Shown piece by piece: positions 18,236 through 27,178 of a stretch of DNA of 64,000 nt. The number at the start of each line of letters is the position of its first letter. Position 1 is the stretch's first letter. This DNA is from Solibacillus sp. FSL H8-0523 (GTDB taxonomy: Bacteria; Bacillota; Bacilli; Bacillales_A; Planococcaceae): the NCBI RefSeq assembly GCF_038051985.1, contig NZ_CP150291.1, positions 2,790,001 to 2,854,000 on the forward strand, read 5' to 3'. The notes beneath the pieces were generated by a model that saw only the letters and a list, made by a program, of their open reading frames with translations, was not told where the DNA came from and made no database searches. The position numbers and the translations under genes were made by a program.

Positions 18236-18469
18236 TTAAATCATAATAAAGCTTTATATATTAAACATGAACCCCTGCCCATTCACTCAACAAGGCATAC
18301 ACACGTTGCAATACTTATTGAAGCGAACTGGGATTTGAAATCTATCGCAGATCGTTTAGGCCATAGCTCCCCTGTAACAACGTTGAATACTTATGCACAT
18401 ATTTCGAATAAAGTTGCAGAAAAAAGTATGGATAGTTTCGAAAAATACATGGAGAAATTGGGGCAATAA
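18236..18469 (+). pseudogene. int: C-terminal fragment of a phage-type tyrosine recombinase (integrase)
   Basis: The 77 codons follow a stop codon and have no start. They read HSTRHTHVAILIEANWDLKS, then ADRLGHSSPVTTLNTYAHI. This contains three catalytic residues of the family: Arg in HSTRH, His in LGHSS and the nucleophile Tyr in TLNTY. The N-terminal DNA-binding and core domains are missing, so it is not functional on its own. It points toward the glnA-proximal repeat, as integrases commonly lie next to their attachment site. Confidence 0.88.
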
Positions 18470-18473
18470 AAAG

Positions 18474-18517
18474 TTTGTGGGCAATTTGTGGGCAAACCAA
18501 AAATGGCTTGTGGGCAA
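18474..18517. repeat. Tandem 11-mers next to the integrase fragment
   Basis: TTTGTGGGCAA occurs twice back to back (18474-18484, 18485-18495) and a third time with one change (CTTGTGGGCAA, 18507-18517). Between an integrase stop and its attachment site, such repeats are good candidates for arm-type integrase-binding sites. Confidence 0.7.
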
Positions 18518-18525
18518 GAAAAAAG

Positions 18526-18559
18526 AAAAAAGCGTTGGAGCATAGAGCCCCAACGCTTC
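18526..18559 (-). terminator. Current glnA terminator, supplied by the island
   Basis: AAGCGTTGG pairs with CCAACGCTT around an eleven-base loop, and the minus strand continues TTTTTTCTTTTTT. It overlaps the attachment repeat only at its first bases, so most of it belongs to inserted DNA. Confidence 0.88.
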
Positions 18560-18598
18560 ATCTATTAATACATTTTTAAGTATTGATCGCGTTCCCAT
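18556..18598. repeat. glnA-proximal copy of the 43-bp attachment repeat
   Basis: Covers the last eleven codons and stop of glnA; partner of 17385-17427. Confidence 0.85.
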
Positions 18599-19899
18599 TG
18601 GTGTACTGTTGAACGGTACATGTCGAACTCGATTTCTTTTGCTTCTTTAAAGTTTGCATAGATGTGACCACCTAATGCAGATTGAACAACTTCATCTTTT
18701 GCAAGTAACGCAAGGGCGTCGTCTAATGCAGCTGGTAAGTTGTCGATACCATTTGCTTGGCGCTCTTCTTCGCTCATTACATAGATGTTGCGGTTAATTG
18801 CTGGAGGTGGTGTCATCGCTTTACGAATACCTTCTAAACCAGCCTCTAAAATAACAGCCATTGCTAAGTAAGGGTTTGCAGATGGATCCACCGAACGTAC
18901 TTCTACACGTGTTGATACACCGCGTGAAGATGGGATACGGATTAGTGGAGAACGGTTTTGTGCAGACCATGCTACGTAACATGGCGCTTCATAACCCGGT
19001 ACTAAACGTTTATATGAGTTGACAGTTGGGTTTGTAATCGCTGTAAAGCCTTGAACGTGCTTTAACACACCCGCCATGAATTGCATCGCTGTTTCAGATA
19101 AACCAAGTTCTGTTGACTCATCGTAGAATGCATTTTCTTTGCCTTTGAATAATGACACGTTAAAGTGCATACCCGATCCAGCTTCACCGAATAATGGTTT
19201 TGGCATGAACGTTGCGTGTAAGCCGTGTTTACGAGCGATTGTTTTTACTACTAATTTAAATGTTTGGATGTTGTCACAAGCTGTGATGGCATCTGCATAT
19301 TTAAAGTCGATTTCATGTTGACCTGGTGCTACCTCATGGTGAGAAGCTTCGATTTCAAAGCCCATTTCTTCAAGTTCAAGAACGATATCACGACGGCAGT
19401 TTTCACCTAAGTCCGTTGGTGCTAAGTCGAAGTAACCACCGTTGTCATTTACTTCTAACGTTGGCTCACCTTTTGCGTCTAATTTGAATAAGAAGAACTC
19501 TGGCTCAGGCCCTAAGTTGAAGTCTGTGAATCCTAATTCTTCCATTTCCTTTAACACACGCTTTAAGTTGTTACGTGGGTCACCAGCAAATGGCTCACCT
19601 TTTGGATTATAAATATCACAGATGAAACGTGCTACTTTTCCTTTTTCAGCTGTCCATGGGAATACCATAAACGAATCGTAGTCAGGGTATAAGTACATAT
19701 CTGATTCTTCGATACGTACGAAGCCTTCAATTGAAGAACCATCAAACATCATTTTGTTGTCTAGTGCTTTATCTAGCTGGCTTACTGGAATTTCAACGTT
19801 TTTGATTGTGCCTAAAATGTCTGTAAACTGTAAACGAATAAATTTAACTTCTTCTTCTTGTACAAGACGTTTAATATCGTCTTTTGTGTATTTACCCAC
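18565..19899 (-). CDS. glnA: Glutamine synthetase, type I-alpha
   Basis: The 444-residue enzyme condenses glutamate and ammonia with ATP. Family signatures include [19 protein letters not shown] (with the Arg62 that mediates glutamine feedback in Bacillus), the nucleotide site near [18 protein letters not shown], and [19 protein letters not shown]. The adenylylation-loop Tyr of the beta subtype is absent. The start is GTG at 19899, ten bases after AGGAG, giving exactly the B. subtilis length; an earlier GTG lies inside the site. It follows glnR as an operon. Its last eleven codons and stop lie in the 43-bp repeat that served as integration site. Confidence 0.97.
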   Translation of the reverse strand: MGKYTKDDIKRLVQEEEVKFIRLQFTDILGTIKNVEIPVSQLDKALDNKMMFDGSSIEGFVRIEESDMYLYPDYDSFMVFPWTAEKGKVARFICDIYNPKGEPFAGDPRNNLKRVLKEMEELGFTDFNLGPEPEFFLFKLDAKGEPTLEVNDNGGYFDLAPTDLGENCRRDIVLELEEMGFEIEASHHEVAPGQHEIDFKYADAITACDNIQTFKLVVKTIARKHGLHATFMPKPLFGEAGSGMHFNVSLFKGKENAFYDESTELGLSETAMQFMAGVLKHVQGFTAITNPTVNSYKRLVPGYEAPCYVAWSAQNRSPLIRIPSSRGVSTRVEVRSVDPSANPYLAMAVILEAGLEGIRKAMTPPPAINRNIYVMSEEERQANGIDNLPAALDDALALLAKDEVVQSALGGHIYANFKEAKEIEFDMYRSTVHQWERDQYLKMY

Positions 19900-19965
19900 T
19901 AAATTCCACACTCCTAAAATTGTTCAGTACCGATCGAATCGATCTTTTTATTTATAATTCACACG

Positions 19966-20346
19966 TTATTGGTAGAAACGTGATAAATCCCCTTGTCGGA
20001 TAGATGACTTTTGCATACGCTGTGCTTGGCGCATTTCTTCTCGTAAAATTTTACGCAACTCTGTATCTGAGATTTCTTTGTTCGCTTGTTGTAATGCTGG
20101 ATTGTCCTTCATTTCGAACACTTTTTTAATGCCCGCCATGTTTACGCCTTGCTCAAGCATATCTTTAATTTCTAATAATTTGTCGACATCGTTAAGTGAG
20201 AACATACGTCGGTTGCCCTCTGTACGGTGTGGCTGAATTAAATCATGTTCTTCGTAATAACGAATTTGGCGCGCAGTCAAATCAGTTAACTGCATCACGA
20301 TACTAATAGATAATAGTGGCATTGAACGTCGAATTTCGCTACTCAT
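19966..20346 (-). CDS. glnR: GlnR, MerR-family repressor of nitrogen genes
   Basis: The 126-residue protein has a MerR-type winged helix-turn-helix ([24 protein letters not shown]) and a C-terminal tail (about 100-126) that in Bacillus makes DNA binding dependent on feedback-inhibited glutamine synthetase. It represses its own operon when nitrogen is plentiful. A consensus GlnR site lies just upstream of the promoter. An ATG and GGGAGGTGG site define the start. Confidence 0.96.
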   Translation of the reverse strand: MSSEIRRSMPLLSISIVMQLTDLTARQIRYYEEHDLIQPHRTEGNRRMFSLNDVDKLLEIKDMLEQGVNMAGIKKVFEMKDNPALQQANKEISDTELRKILREEMRQAQRMQKSSIRQGDLSRFYQ

Positions 20347-20368
20347 TTAATCCACCTCCCTTGCATAC

Positions 20369-20398
20369 ATAATACGCCTTCGTCACATCCGTTGTCAA
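20369..20398 (-). promoter_or_regulatory. glnRA promoter
   Basis: Minus-strand TTGACA (20398-20393), an 18-bp spacer and TATTAT (20374-20369) lie upstream of glnR. Confidence 0.8.
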
Positions 20399-20403
20399 TC
20401 CAA

Positions 20404-20420
20404 TGTCAGAAAAACTAACA
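20404..20420. promoter_or_regulatory. GlnR/TnrA operator
   Basis: TGTCAGAAAAACTAACA matches the known consensus TGTNAN7TNACA at every fixed base and lies directly upstream of the glnRA -35. Confidence 0.85.
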
Positions 20421-20520
20421 CAAGGTGTAAAAGCTAGCATTTTTCATTCTGAAAGTAGCGAATTATCTGTTAATCATTCGGTTTTCATCCAATTATTTCG
20501 ATTTTTTACCTACATATTAA

Positions 20521-20549
20521 AAAAAGTCGTCCGATTACTCGAACGACTT
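20521..20549 (-). terminator. Terminator of ynbB
   Basis: AAGTCGT and ACGACTT form a stem around a CGAGTAATCG-type loop; the minus strand continues with a T run. Confidence 0.82.
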
Positions 20550-20554
20550 ACTTG

Positions 20555-21802
20555 TTACTTTAATTTTTGTACGGCTGCACAAATCGCGTATTTCACGTGC
20601 TCATACGTTAAACCACCTTGTACGAACGCGGTATACGGCGGACGGATTGGGCCGTCTGCTGTTAATTCAATACTTGAACCTTGTACAAATGTACCCGCTG
20701 CCATAATCACATCATCCTCGTAACCCGGCATATATGCTGGCTCCGGTGCGAAATGGGCGTTAATTGGCGAGGCAGCCTGAATTTCACGACAAAATGCGAT
20801 CATTTGCTCTGCCGTTTGGAATGACACCGACTGAATTAAATCCGTACGTGTATCAGTGTAATGTGGCGACGTTGTCATGCCGATTTCTTCTAGCATTGCC
20901 GATGTGAAAATCGCGCCCTTTAAGCTTTGTGCGACAACATGTGGTGCCAAAAAGAAGCCTTGGTAAAAGTCTGCTAATGTATTTAGTGAAGCGCCCGCCT
21001 CTGCACCGATACCTGGCGACGTCATACGGTAGGCACATTTTTCTACTAAATCGGCGCGACCGGCAATGTAACCACCGATTTTCGCCAAGCCACCACCTGG
21101 ATTTTTAATGAGTGAGCCGGCCATTAAATCCGCACCAATTTCTGTTGGTTCTAACTCTTCGACAAACTCACCGTAACAGTTATCGACAAAAATCACTGCC
21201 TCAGGTGCGATTGCTCGAATATTTTTGATCATTTCACGGATTGCTTCAATCGTAAACGAAGGACGTGTTGCGTACCCCTTTGAACGCTGAATGGCAATCA
21301 TTTTTGTGTTTTCTGTTACTTGTGTTTTTACACCGTCCCAGTCAATGTCTTTGTTATCGATTAAATCGACATGACTGTAGCCAATTTTATAATCCTTTAA
21401 AGAACCTGTGTCCTTCTCGCCACCATCCACAATAGATTGTAACGTATCGTACGGTTTGCCTGTAATATATAAAAGCTCATCGCCTGGACGAAGCACGCCA
21501 AAAAGGCTTAACGTAATGGCATGCGTACCTGAAATAATTTGCGGACGTACTATTGCCGCTTCTGCACCGAAAACTTGGGCATACACGCGCTCTAAATTAT
21601 CACGACCTTCGTCATCATAGCCGTAACCCGTTGATGGATGCAGGTGAAAATCACTTACTTGATGAGTACGGAATGCTGCTAATACTTTTTGTTGGTTTAA
21701 AAATGCGCGGCCATCTACCGCATTATGATAAGGACGAACTTTCTCTTCGATGCGTGTTGCTAACTCAATTGTATCGTTCGTTAAATTTGATTGAAATGCC
21801 AT
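20555..21802 (-). CDS. ynbB: YnbB, PLP-dependent methionine gamma-lyase/aluminium-resistance family protein
   Basis: The 415-residue protein is a fold-type I PLP enzyme. The likely cofactor lysine is in AGSLIKNPGGGLA, the PLP-contact aspartate in VIFVDNCYGEFVE and the phosphate-binding stretch in IISGTHAI. Relatives are annotated as methionine gamma-lyase-like or aluminium-resistance proteins; the physiological substrate is not settled. Its position directly upstream of glnR is conserved in Bacillus. It has its own terminator before glnR, so it is transcribed separately. Confidence 0.9.
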   Translation of the reverse strand: MAFQSNLTNDTIELATRIEEKVRPYHNAVDGRAFLNQQKVLAAFRTHQVSDFHLHPSTGYGYDDEGRDNLERVYAQVFGAEAAIVRPQIISGTHAITLSLFGVLRPGDELLYITGKPYDTLQSIVDGGEKDTGSLKDYKIGYSHVDLIDNKDIDWDGVKTQVTENTKMIAIQRSKGYATRPSFTIEAIREMIKNIRAIAPEAVIFVDNCYGEFVEELEPTEIGADLMAGSLIKNPGGGLAKIGGYIAGRADLVEKCAYRMTSPGIGAEAGASLNTLADFYQGFFLAPHVVAQSLKGAIFTSAMLEEIGMTTSPHYTDTRTDLIQSVSFQTAEQMIAFCREIQAASPINAHFAPEPAYMPGYEDDVIMAAGTFVQGSSIELTADGPIRPPYTAFVQGGLTYEHVKYAICAAVQKLK

Positions 21803-21920
21803 GTTTCTAACTCCATTCTTTTATTCAAACTCCCCCTATTATACATGAAAATTTTTCTTTTTGACGAATGATTGAAAAACTGCTATTCTCATTGTCTAGT
21901 AACTTTAAGGGGGCTGTGTA

Positions 21921-22529
21921 ATGGCTTGGGATGTGTTTAGTGTGATTGGCACGATTGCCTTTGCTATTTCCGGTGCGATTGTCGCGATGGAAGAAGAATA
22001 TGATTTATTCGGCGTTTATATATTAGGAATTGTAACCGCTTTCGGTGGTGGGGCCATTCGAAACTTACTGATTGGCTTACCGGTCTCAACACTGTGGAGT
22101 CAGGAAATGATGTTTCAAATCGCGCTTGCTGCGATTACGATTTTCTTTTTAATGCCACATCATTTAATTAAGCATTGGAATCGTTGGGGGAACTTTACTG
22201 ATGCAATTGGCTTATCGGCATTTGCAATTCAAGGGGCGATGCATGCGGTTCATTTACAATTACCGCTTGCGGCTGTTATTGTCGCAGCTGTTTTAACTGG
22301 TGCTGGTGGCGGAATTGTACGCGATTTACTTGCCGGTAGACGCCCGATTGTTCTGCGTCATGAAATTTACGGCGTTTGGGCAGCTTGTGCAGGTCTATTA
22401 ATCGGTTTAGAACTACTAAGCGGCGATTTTTTCTTATATGGCTTGTTTATTGTCATTACCGTTTTACGCATCTTTTCCTATACGCGAGATTGGCGTTTAC
22501 CGATGCGTAAATTACAGTATACGAAATAA
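21921..22529 (+). CDS. Trimeric intracellular cation channel family protein (UPF0126)
   Basis: The 202-residue protein has about seven hydrophobic segments and the two family repeats, each with a glycine-rich kink: GGGAIRNLL (near 50) and GAGGGIVRDLLAGRRP (near 127). These prokaryotic TRIC proteins form trimeric monovalent cation channels. It diverges from ynbB, has an AAGGGGG site and ends at its own terminator. Confidence 0.9.
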   Translation: MAWDVFSVIGTIAFAISGAIVAMEEEYDLFGVYILGIVTAFGGGAIRNLLIGLPVSTLWSQEMMFQIALAAITIFFLMPHHLIKHWNRWGNFTDAIGLSAFAIQGAMHAVHLQLPLAAVIVAAVLTGAGGGIVRDLLAGRRPIVLRHEIYGVWAACAGLLIGLELLSGDFFLYGLFIVITVLRIFSYTRDWRLPMRKLQYTK

Positions 22530-22541
22530 GCAGAAATTTGG

Positions 22542-22588
22542 GCTACATGGTGGACAGTTTTATCTGTCTTCATGTAGCTCTTTTTATT
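22542..22588 (+). terminator. Terminator of the TRIC gene
   Basis: GCTACATG pairs with CATGTAGC, with an inner GGACAG/CTGTCT helix, followed by TTTTTATTTT. Confidence 0.8.
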
Positions 22589-22697
22589 TTGCATAGAGAT
22601 ATAGCGGTCTGGTGCATAGCCAATATAGTTAAACAGAACAAGTCGAAACGGTTAACACTTCATTTGGGTCATATAAAAATGCCTCAACTCATTAACG

Positions 22698-22738
22698 CAA
22701 AAAGGGCTTGTTCAGAAATCACTCTCTGAACAAGCTCT
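22698..22738 (-). terminator. Terminator of the rhodanese gene
   Basis: GCTTGTTCAGA pairs with TCTGAACAAGC (plus strand GGGCTTGTTCAG...CTGAACAAGCTC), with T-run on the minus strand. Confidence 0.85.
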
Positions 22739-22751
22739 TACGTTTTTACGA

Positions 22752-23054
22752 CTATTTAAACTCTAATTCGCCGTCGTACGCCATCATACCGCCTTCAAGG
22801 TTTGTTACATCAAATCCTTGATCCGCTAAGTATTCACATGCATTGGCACTACGCACGCCACCTTTACATACTAAAATGTATGGTTTAGAAGCGTCTAATT
22901 CATTAGTACGCTCTGGAATTGAACCAAGTGGCATATGTACAGCGCCTGGAATCATCCCATGCTCTACTTCAAAATCTTCGCGCACGTCGATTACGTTTAA
23001 ATCCTCGTTTGCATCTAATAAGTTTAATAGCTCATCTTGTGTCATTGTTTTCAT
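22752..23054 (-). CDS. Single-domain rhodanese-like sulfurtransferase
   Basis: The 100-residue protein has the rhodanese fold with VIDVRED (near 21) and the active loop CKGGVRS, nucleophile Cys63. It can carry a persulfide in sulfur transfer; the partner is unknown. Two ATG codons are adjacent; the second, at 23054, is better spaced from GGAGG. It probably shares no operon with hfq, which lies 63 bp upstream. Confidence 0.9.
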   Translation of the reverse strand: MKTMTQDELLNLLDANEDLNVIDVREDFEVEHGMIPGAVHMPLGSIPERTNELDASKPYILVCKGGVRSANACEYLADQGFDVTNLEGGMMAYDGELEFK

Positions 23055-23116
23055 CATAAATCCTCCAATACTGCTTGTATCTTAGTCATTATAATCAATC
23101 CAACCGCAAAGTGCTA

Positions 23117-23350
23117 TTAAATTTGTTCCTCATCAGATAAAGCAATGTTTTTTGAAGGCACAAATGTTGAAATGGCATGCTTATAAATCAATTGCTGTTT
23201 GCCATCTGTTTCTAATAACACGGTAAAATTATCGTATGATTTCACTAAACCTTTTAATTGGAATCCGTTTAATAAAAACACTGTTACGAAAATATTATTT
23301 TTGCGCATATTGTTTAAAAATGTATCTTGCAAGTTAATCGATTTTGTCAT
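23117..23350 (-). CDS. hfq: Hfq RNA chaperone
   Basis: The 77-residue protein carries both Sm motifs: an N-terminal [14 protein letters not shown] followed by [23 protein letters not shown], and the second motif [10 protein letters not shown]. It forms a hexameric RNA-binding ring. Its position after miaA is widely conserved. Confidence 0.97.
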   Translation of the reverse strand: MTKSINLQDTFLNNMRKNNIFVTVFLLNGFQLKGLVKSYDNFTVLLETDGKQQLIYKHAISTFVPSKNIALSDEEQI

Positions 23351-23438
23351 CGTTTTTCGTCTCCCTCATCCATAAAATACATGCAATACTTACCTATTCG
23401 TTATTTGTACAAATTATCCCTTCAAAAATTAGAACTTT

Positions 23439-24338
23439 TTAGAAGAAAGTTTTTATTTTATCCCATTCTTTCCCAATCCATTCAATTTCCATTTTATTGC
23501 GGAAATACGTTAATTGGCGTTTTGCATAGCGTCGCGAATTTTGTTTTACTTGCTCAATCGCTTCTTCTAACGTCACAAGTCCGTCAAAATACAGATAAAA
23601 CTCTTTATAGCCAATCGCTTTAATTGCTTGTACATCACGGATGCCGGCATCATACAATGCGCGCACTTCCTCAAGCAGACCTGCTTCCATCATTAAATCA
23701 ACACGTAAGTTAATGCGCTCATATAATTTTTCGCGCTCCATATCCATGCCAATAATTAAATGATTGTACAGCGCTACATCCCCACGATTAAATTGCTCTT
23801 CTGCACGTGATACGCCTGCAAGCTCCGCCATTTCGAGTGCGCGGATGACGCGGCGTGTATTATTTGGATGTATTTCTGAAGCTGCCGCGGGATCAATGTC
23901 CACTAATTTCGCATGCATCGCTTCTGGGCCAAGCTGTTCAAGCTCTTTATAGTAGGCATCGCGCGCTTCCTCATTCACTTCCTGCTTCGTAAACTGGAAA
24001 TCATAGAGCACCGATTGCACATACAGTCCGGTACCCCCGACTAATATCGGCATTTTTCCGCGCGACTGAATTTCTGCGATTTTCTCGCGCACAAGCGTTT
24101 GATATTCTGCTACCGAAAAGCCCTCTGTTGGATCTTTAATATCGATTAGGTGATGCGGTACACCGTCCATTTCCTCTGGTGTAATTTTCGCTGTACCGAT
24201 ATCCATCCCGCGATAAATTTGCATCGAATCGCCGTTAATAATTTCCCCGTCAATTTCTTTTGCTAGACGGATGCTTAATGCTGTTTTTCCTGATGCGGTC
24301 GGGCCAATGATAGCCACGACGTCAATCTTTTTATTCAT
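23439..24338 (-). CDS. miaA: tRNA dimethylallyltransferase
   Basis: The 299-residue enzyme adds a dimethylallyl group to A37 of tRNAs reading UNN codons. It shows a P-loop [10 protein letters not shown] (about 11-20), the conserved [15 protein letters not shown] and GGTGLYVQ. Its product is the substrate of MiaB, encoded 9 kb away. The ATG overlaps the end of the upstream hydrolase gene by eight bases, so the two are coupled. Confidence 0.97.
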   Translation of the reverse strand: MNKKIDVVAIIGPTASGKTALSIRLAKEIDGEIINGDSMQIYRGMDIGTAKITPEEMDGVPHHLIDIKDPTEGFSVAEYQTLVREKIAEIQSRGKMPILVGGTGLYVQSVLYDFQFTKQEVNEEARDAYYKELEQLGPEAMHAKLVDIDPAAASEIHPNNTRRVIRALEMAELAGVSRAEEQFNRGDVALYNHLIIGMDMEREKLYERINLRVDLMMEAGLLEEVRALYDAGIRDVQAIKAIGYKEFYLYFDGLVTLEEAIEQVKQNSRRYAKRQLTYFRNKMEIEWIGKEWDKIKTFF

Positions 24339-25248
24339 GTTTTAACCACCGTATTATACTTTCATAAACTTTTTCTTTTTTCACTTCATTTAAGATTTCA
24401 TGGCGCATCCCTTCAAAAAGCTGCACCTTCACATGCTGTACCCCTGCATCGGCGAGCTGCTGCCCCGCTTTTATGACGCCGGTCGCCTCTTTTTCACCGA
24501 CAGGATCCTGTGTCCCACTGACAAGTAAAATTTTCAAATCACTACGTATGCCAGCATTATCAGTTGGGTTACTCATATGCTGCGCCATTGCTCCTGTTAA
24601 ATCCACATAAAACTGATTCGTCGAGATAAAGCCACAATACGGGTCATTGATATATTTCTGTACTTGTGCAGCATCAGACGAGAGCCAATCATAGGCTGTT
24701 TTTGGATTTTTAATGAAGGAATTAAAGCTACCAAAGCTCAATTTGTCCATGAGCTTACTCGGCTCTGCTGGTCCACTTAGGTTCACAAGCTGATTGGCGA
24801 GTACATGCCCAGCTTTATGCATAAGTGATGGCGAGCCTGTCCCACTCAAAATCAAGCGTTCGATTTCTTCGCTATATTTTTGTGCAAAGCGACGTGCGAC
24901 AAATGAGCCCATACTATGTCCAAAGAGAATCGGACGCCCATACGCAGCCTGCTTCACTTCATTTAAAATTTCACGAACATCATCAACGACTCGTTCAAAT
25001 CCGTTTTCTAAGTCAAAGTAGCCTAAAATGCCGTTGTTTGCTGTAGTGTAGCCATGACCTCGATGATCATGTGTTGTGACGAAATAGCCCTGCTCACACA
25101 GTGCTTCGGCAAATGCCTCATAGCGTGCACTATGCTCAGCCATCCCATGTAATAGATGAATATGTTGTTTCGGATTTTGCGGTTTAAATGTTCGTACAAA
25201 AATATCGTAGCCATCTGTCATTGTTAGATAAAACGTATTTTTCTCCAT
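24331..25248 (-). CDS. Alpha/beta hydrolase, lysophospholipase/monoacylglycerol lipase type
   Basis: The 305-residue protein has the oxyanion [10 protein letters not shown] (near 34), HDHRGHG and a complete nucleophile elbow GHSMGSF (near residue 109), with an aspartate in SGTQDPVGE and a histidine in [10 protein letters not shown] to complete the triad. The layout is that of serine hydrolase family S33/lysophospholipases. It is cytoplasmic by sequence. It overlaps miaA and follows mutL by 36 bp, suggesting one transcript. Confidence 0.88.
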   Translation of the reverse strand: MEKNTFYLTMTDGYDIFVRTFKPQNPKQHIHLLHGMAEHSARYEAFAEALCEQGYFVTTHDHRGHGYTTANNGILGYFDLENGFERVVDDVREILNEVKQAAYGRPILFGHSMGSFVARRFAQKYSEEIERLILSGTGSPSLMHKAGHVLANQLVNLSGPAEPSKLMDKLSFGSFNSFIKNPKTAYDWLSSDAAQVQKYINDPYCGFISTNQFYVDLTGAMAQHMSNPTDNAGIRSDLKILLVSGTQDPVGEKEATGVIKAGQQLADAGVQHVKVQLFEGMRHEILNEVKKEKVYESIIRWLKHE

Positions 25249-25284
25249 AATTCCACCCCATCAACTAAAATGATATTCCCTTCT

Positions 25285-27165
25285 TTACATCACACGTTTA
25301 AACATTTTTTCTACTTCATACGACGTAAAATGAATCAATACTGGGCGCCCATGCGGACATGTAAATGGATTGTCAGCATTGCGCAAATCGGCAATGAGTC
25401 GCTCCATTTGTTGCTTGTCTAAATAATGATTCGCTTTAATCGACTTTTTACAGCTCATCATAATCGCAGCATCTTCCCGTAGTTTCTTTATATCCGTTTT
25501 ACGCGCACTTAACACTTGTTCAATAAGTTCTTCAATGAGCTCCTGCTCTTCCCCTTTTGGGAACCACGTTGGATATTCACGTACAACAAATGATGCATGG
25601 CCAAATTCCTCTAAATAGACGCCTACTTCTTCGAGTGCCGATATCGATTCTTTTAAGCGCAGCGCTTCATCTGCTGCATAATGGAACGTTAATGGCATGA
25701 GTAATGTCTGACGTTCATTGGCATTGACGTCCCCAACTTTATCACGGAAAAACTCGTATTTAATACGCTCTTGCGCGGCATGCTGATCGATTAAATAAAA
25801 ACCGTCCTCCATTTGTGCCACGATATAGGTACCATGGATTTGCCCGACGATTTCCACCTGAGGGAAATGGCGTTTTTGTTCTGACGATTGTTCGGTAGGT
25901 TCCACTTGCTCTGTGTAAACAGGCTCATCATACGGTAGAATCATTTCTGACACGGGTGATTCGGTACTTATCGGTTGCGCTTGTTCCACCAAGTGCTGCT
26001 GAACGGGTAGCGGTGCATACGGCTCTTTTACAACACTCGGCTCAGCTGCTAAGCGCTCAACAATCGTATTTAATTTCGTCGCATCAAAGGTTGGTTCTGG
26101 TGTTTTTTGTGGATTCCAAATATCCAGCTGTTCACTCGGTACACGTACCGGCTTGTCTTTTTTCTCCGCTAACGGAATCCGAATGACATTGCGAATGGCC
26201 GCGCGAATAGTTTCTTCTATTAACTTTAATAATTCGGGCTCTTTACTTAACCGAACCTGATGCTTCGCCGGGTGCACGTTGACATCGGTTAACTGCGGGT
26301 CACCTTCTACATACAAGAGCACAATTGGAAAACGCTCGATTGGCAAATACGTATGGTACGCATCGGTAATCGCCTTTTGAATAACAAAATGCTTGACCCA
26401 GCGACCGTTTACAAACAGGGACATATAGTTTTTCGAAGCACGTGTCACTTCCGGTAAGCTCGCATAGCCATGAATTTTATAGTCATTGTTACTACCTTCA
26501 AACGCGAGCATTTTTTTCGCATTGTGTACCCCATAAATCGCAGCTAACACTTGCTGTACGTGCCCGCGCCCATTTGTTTGAAGTAAGGTTTGCCCATTAT
26601 GCACAAGCTTCATCGCGACTTCTGAGTAACCAAGCGCAATACGGTTCACAAAATCAATCGTATGCCCTAGCTCGGTTTGAATCGTTTTTAAATATTTTAA
26701 ACGTGCGGGTGTATTAAAAAATAGCTGGGCAATTGTAATATCCGTACCGCGGCGTAGTGCAGTTGGCTTATGCTCTTTTACATGACCGCCCTCTAAATAC
26801 AGGTGCACACCACCGTCACCGTCTGATGTACGGAGTGTCAATTTCGAAACGGACGCAATCGATGCTAAAGCCTCCCCGCGGAAGCCAAGTGTACGAATAC
26901 GAAACAGATCCTGCTCTTTTTCAATTTTCGATGTCGCATGGCGAGAAAAGGATTTCAGCGCATCTTCTTCGTCCATTCCACTGCCGTTATCCACAACTTG
27001 AATCGAACTCAGACCCGCTTCTTCAAGAAAAATTTCAATCGATGTACTGCCAGCGTCAATCGCATTTTCAACGAGTTCTTTCACAACCGATGACGGTCGT
27101 TCTACTACCTCACCCGCTGCGATTTTATTCGACAGCCATTCATCCATAATTTGAATTTTTCCCAT
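25285..27165 (-). CDS. mutL: DNA mismatch repair protein MutL
   Basis: The 626-residue protein has an N-terminal GHKL ATPase ([31 protein letters not shown]) and a C-terminal dimerisation and endonuclease domain. The metal-binding endonuclease motif [12 protein letters not shown] begins near residue 460 and CPHGRP near 603, so it should nick the error strand, as in organisms without MutH. It follows mutS with a 13-bp gap. Confidence 0.97.
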   Translation of the reverse strand: MGKIQIMDEWLSNKIAAGEVVERPSSVVKELVENAIDAGSTSIEIFLEEAGLSSIQVVDNGSGMDEEDALKSFSRHATSKIEKEQDLFRIRTLGFRGEALASIASVSKLTLRTSDGDGGVHLYLEGGHVKEHKPTALRRGTDITIAQLFFNTPARLKYLKTIQTELGHTIDFVNRIALGYSEVAMKLVHNGQTLLQTNGRGHVQQVLAAIYGVHNAKKMLAFEGSNNDYKIHGYASLPEVTRASKNYMSLFVNGRWVKHFVIQKAITDAYHTYLPIERFPIVLLYVEGDPQLTDVNVHPAKHQVRLSKEPELLKLIEETIRAAIRNVIRIPLAEKKDKPVRVPSEQLDIWNPQKTPEPTFDATKLNTIVERLAAEPSVVKEPYAPLPVQQHLVEQAQPISTESPVSEMILPYDEPVYTEQVEPTEQSSEQKRHFPQVEIVGQIHGTYIVAQMEDGFYLIDQHAAQERIKYEFFRDKVGDVNANERQTLLMPLTFHYAADEALRLKESISALEEVGVYLEEFGHASFVVREYPTWFPKGEEQELIEELIEQVLSARKTDIKKLREDAAIMMSCKKSIKANHYLDKQQMERLIADLRNADNPFTCPHGRPVLIHFTSYEVEKMFKRVM

Positions 27166-27178
27166 GCGTTTCCCCTCC

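Larger units (their letters stand above)
17385..18598. mobile_element. 1.2-kb remnant island integrated at the 3' end of glnA
   Basis: A 43-bp direct repeat of the glnA 3' end bounds this segment. Next to the glnA-proximal copy lies the C-terminal part of a tyrosine recombinase with catalytic residues intact, and tandem 11-mers that could be arm-type recombinase sites. The interior otherwise has one VOC-family gene. This is the layout of a prophage or genomic island that used the glnA 3' end as its site and later lost most of its DNA. The glnA reading frame is restored by the island copy of the site. Confidence 0.8.

Noticed and set aside
20403-20723. Plus-strand frame at the glnRA control region
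   Set aside because: Begins in the GlnR operator and runs through the ynbB terminator into the antisense of ynbB.
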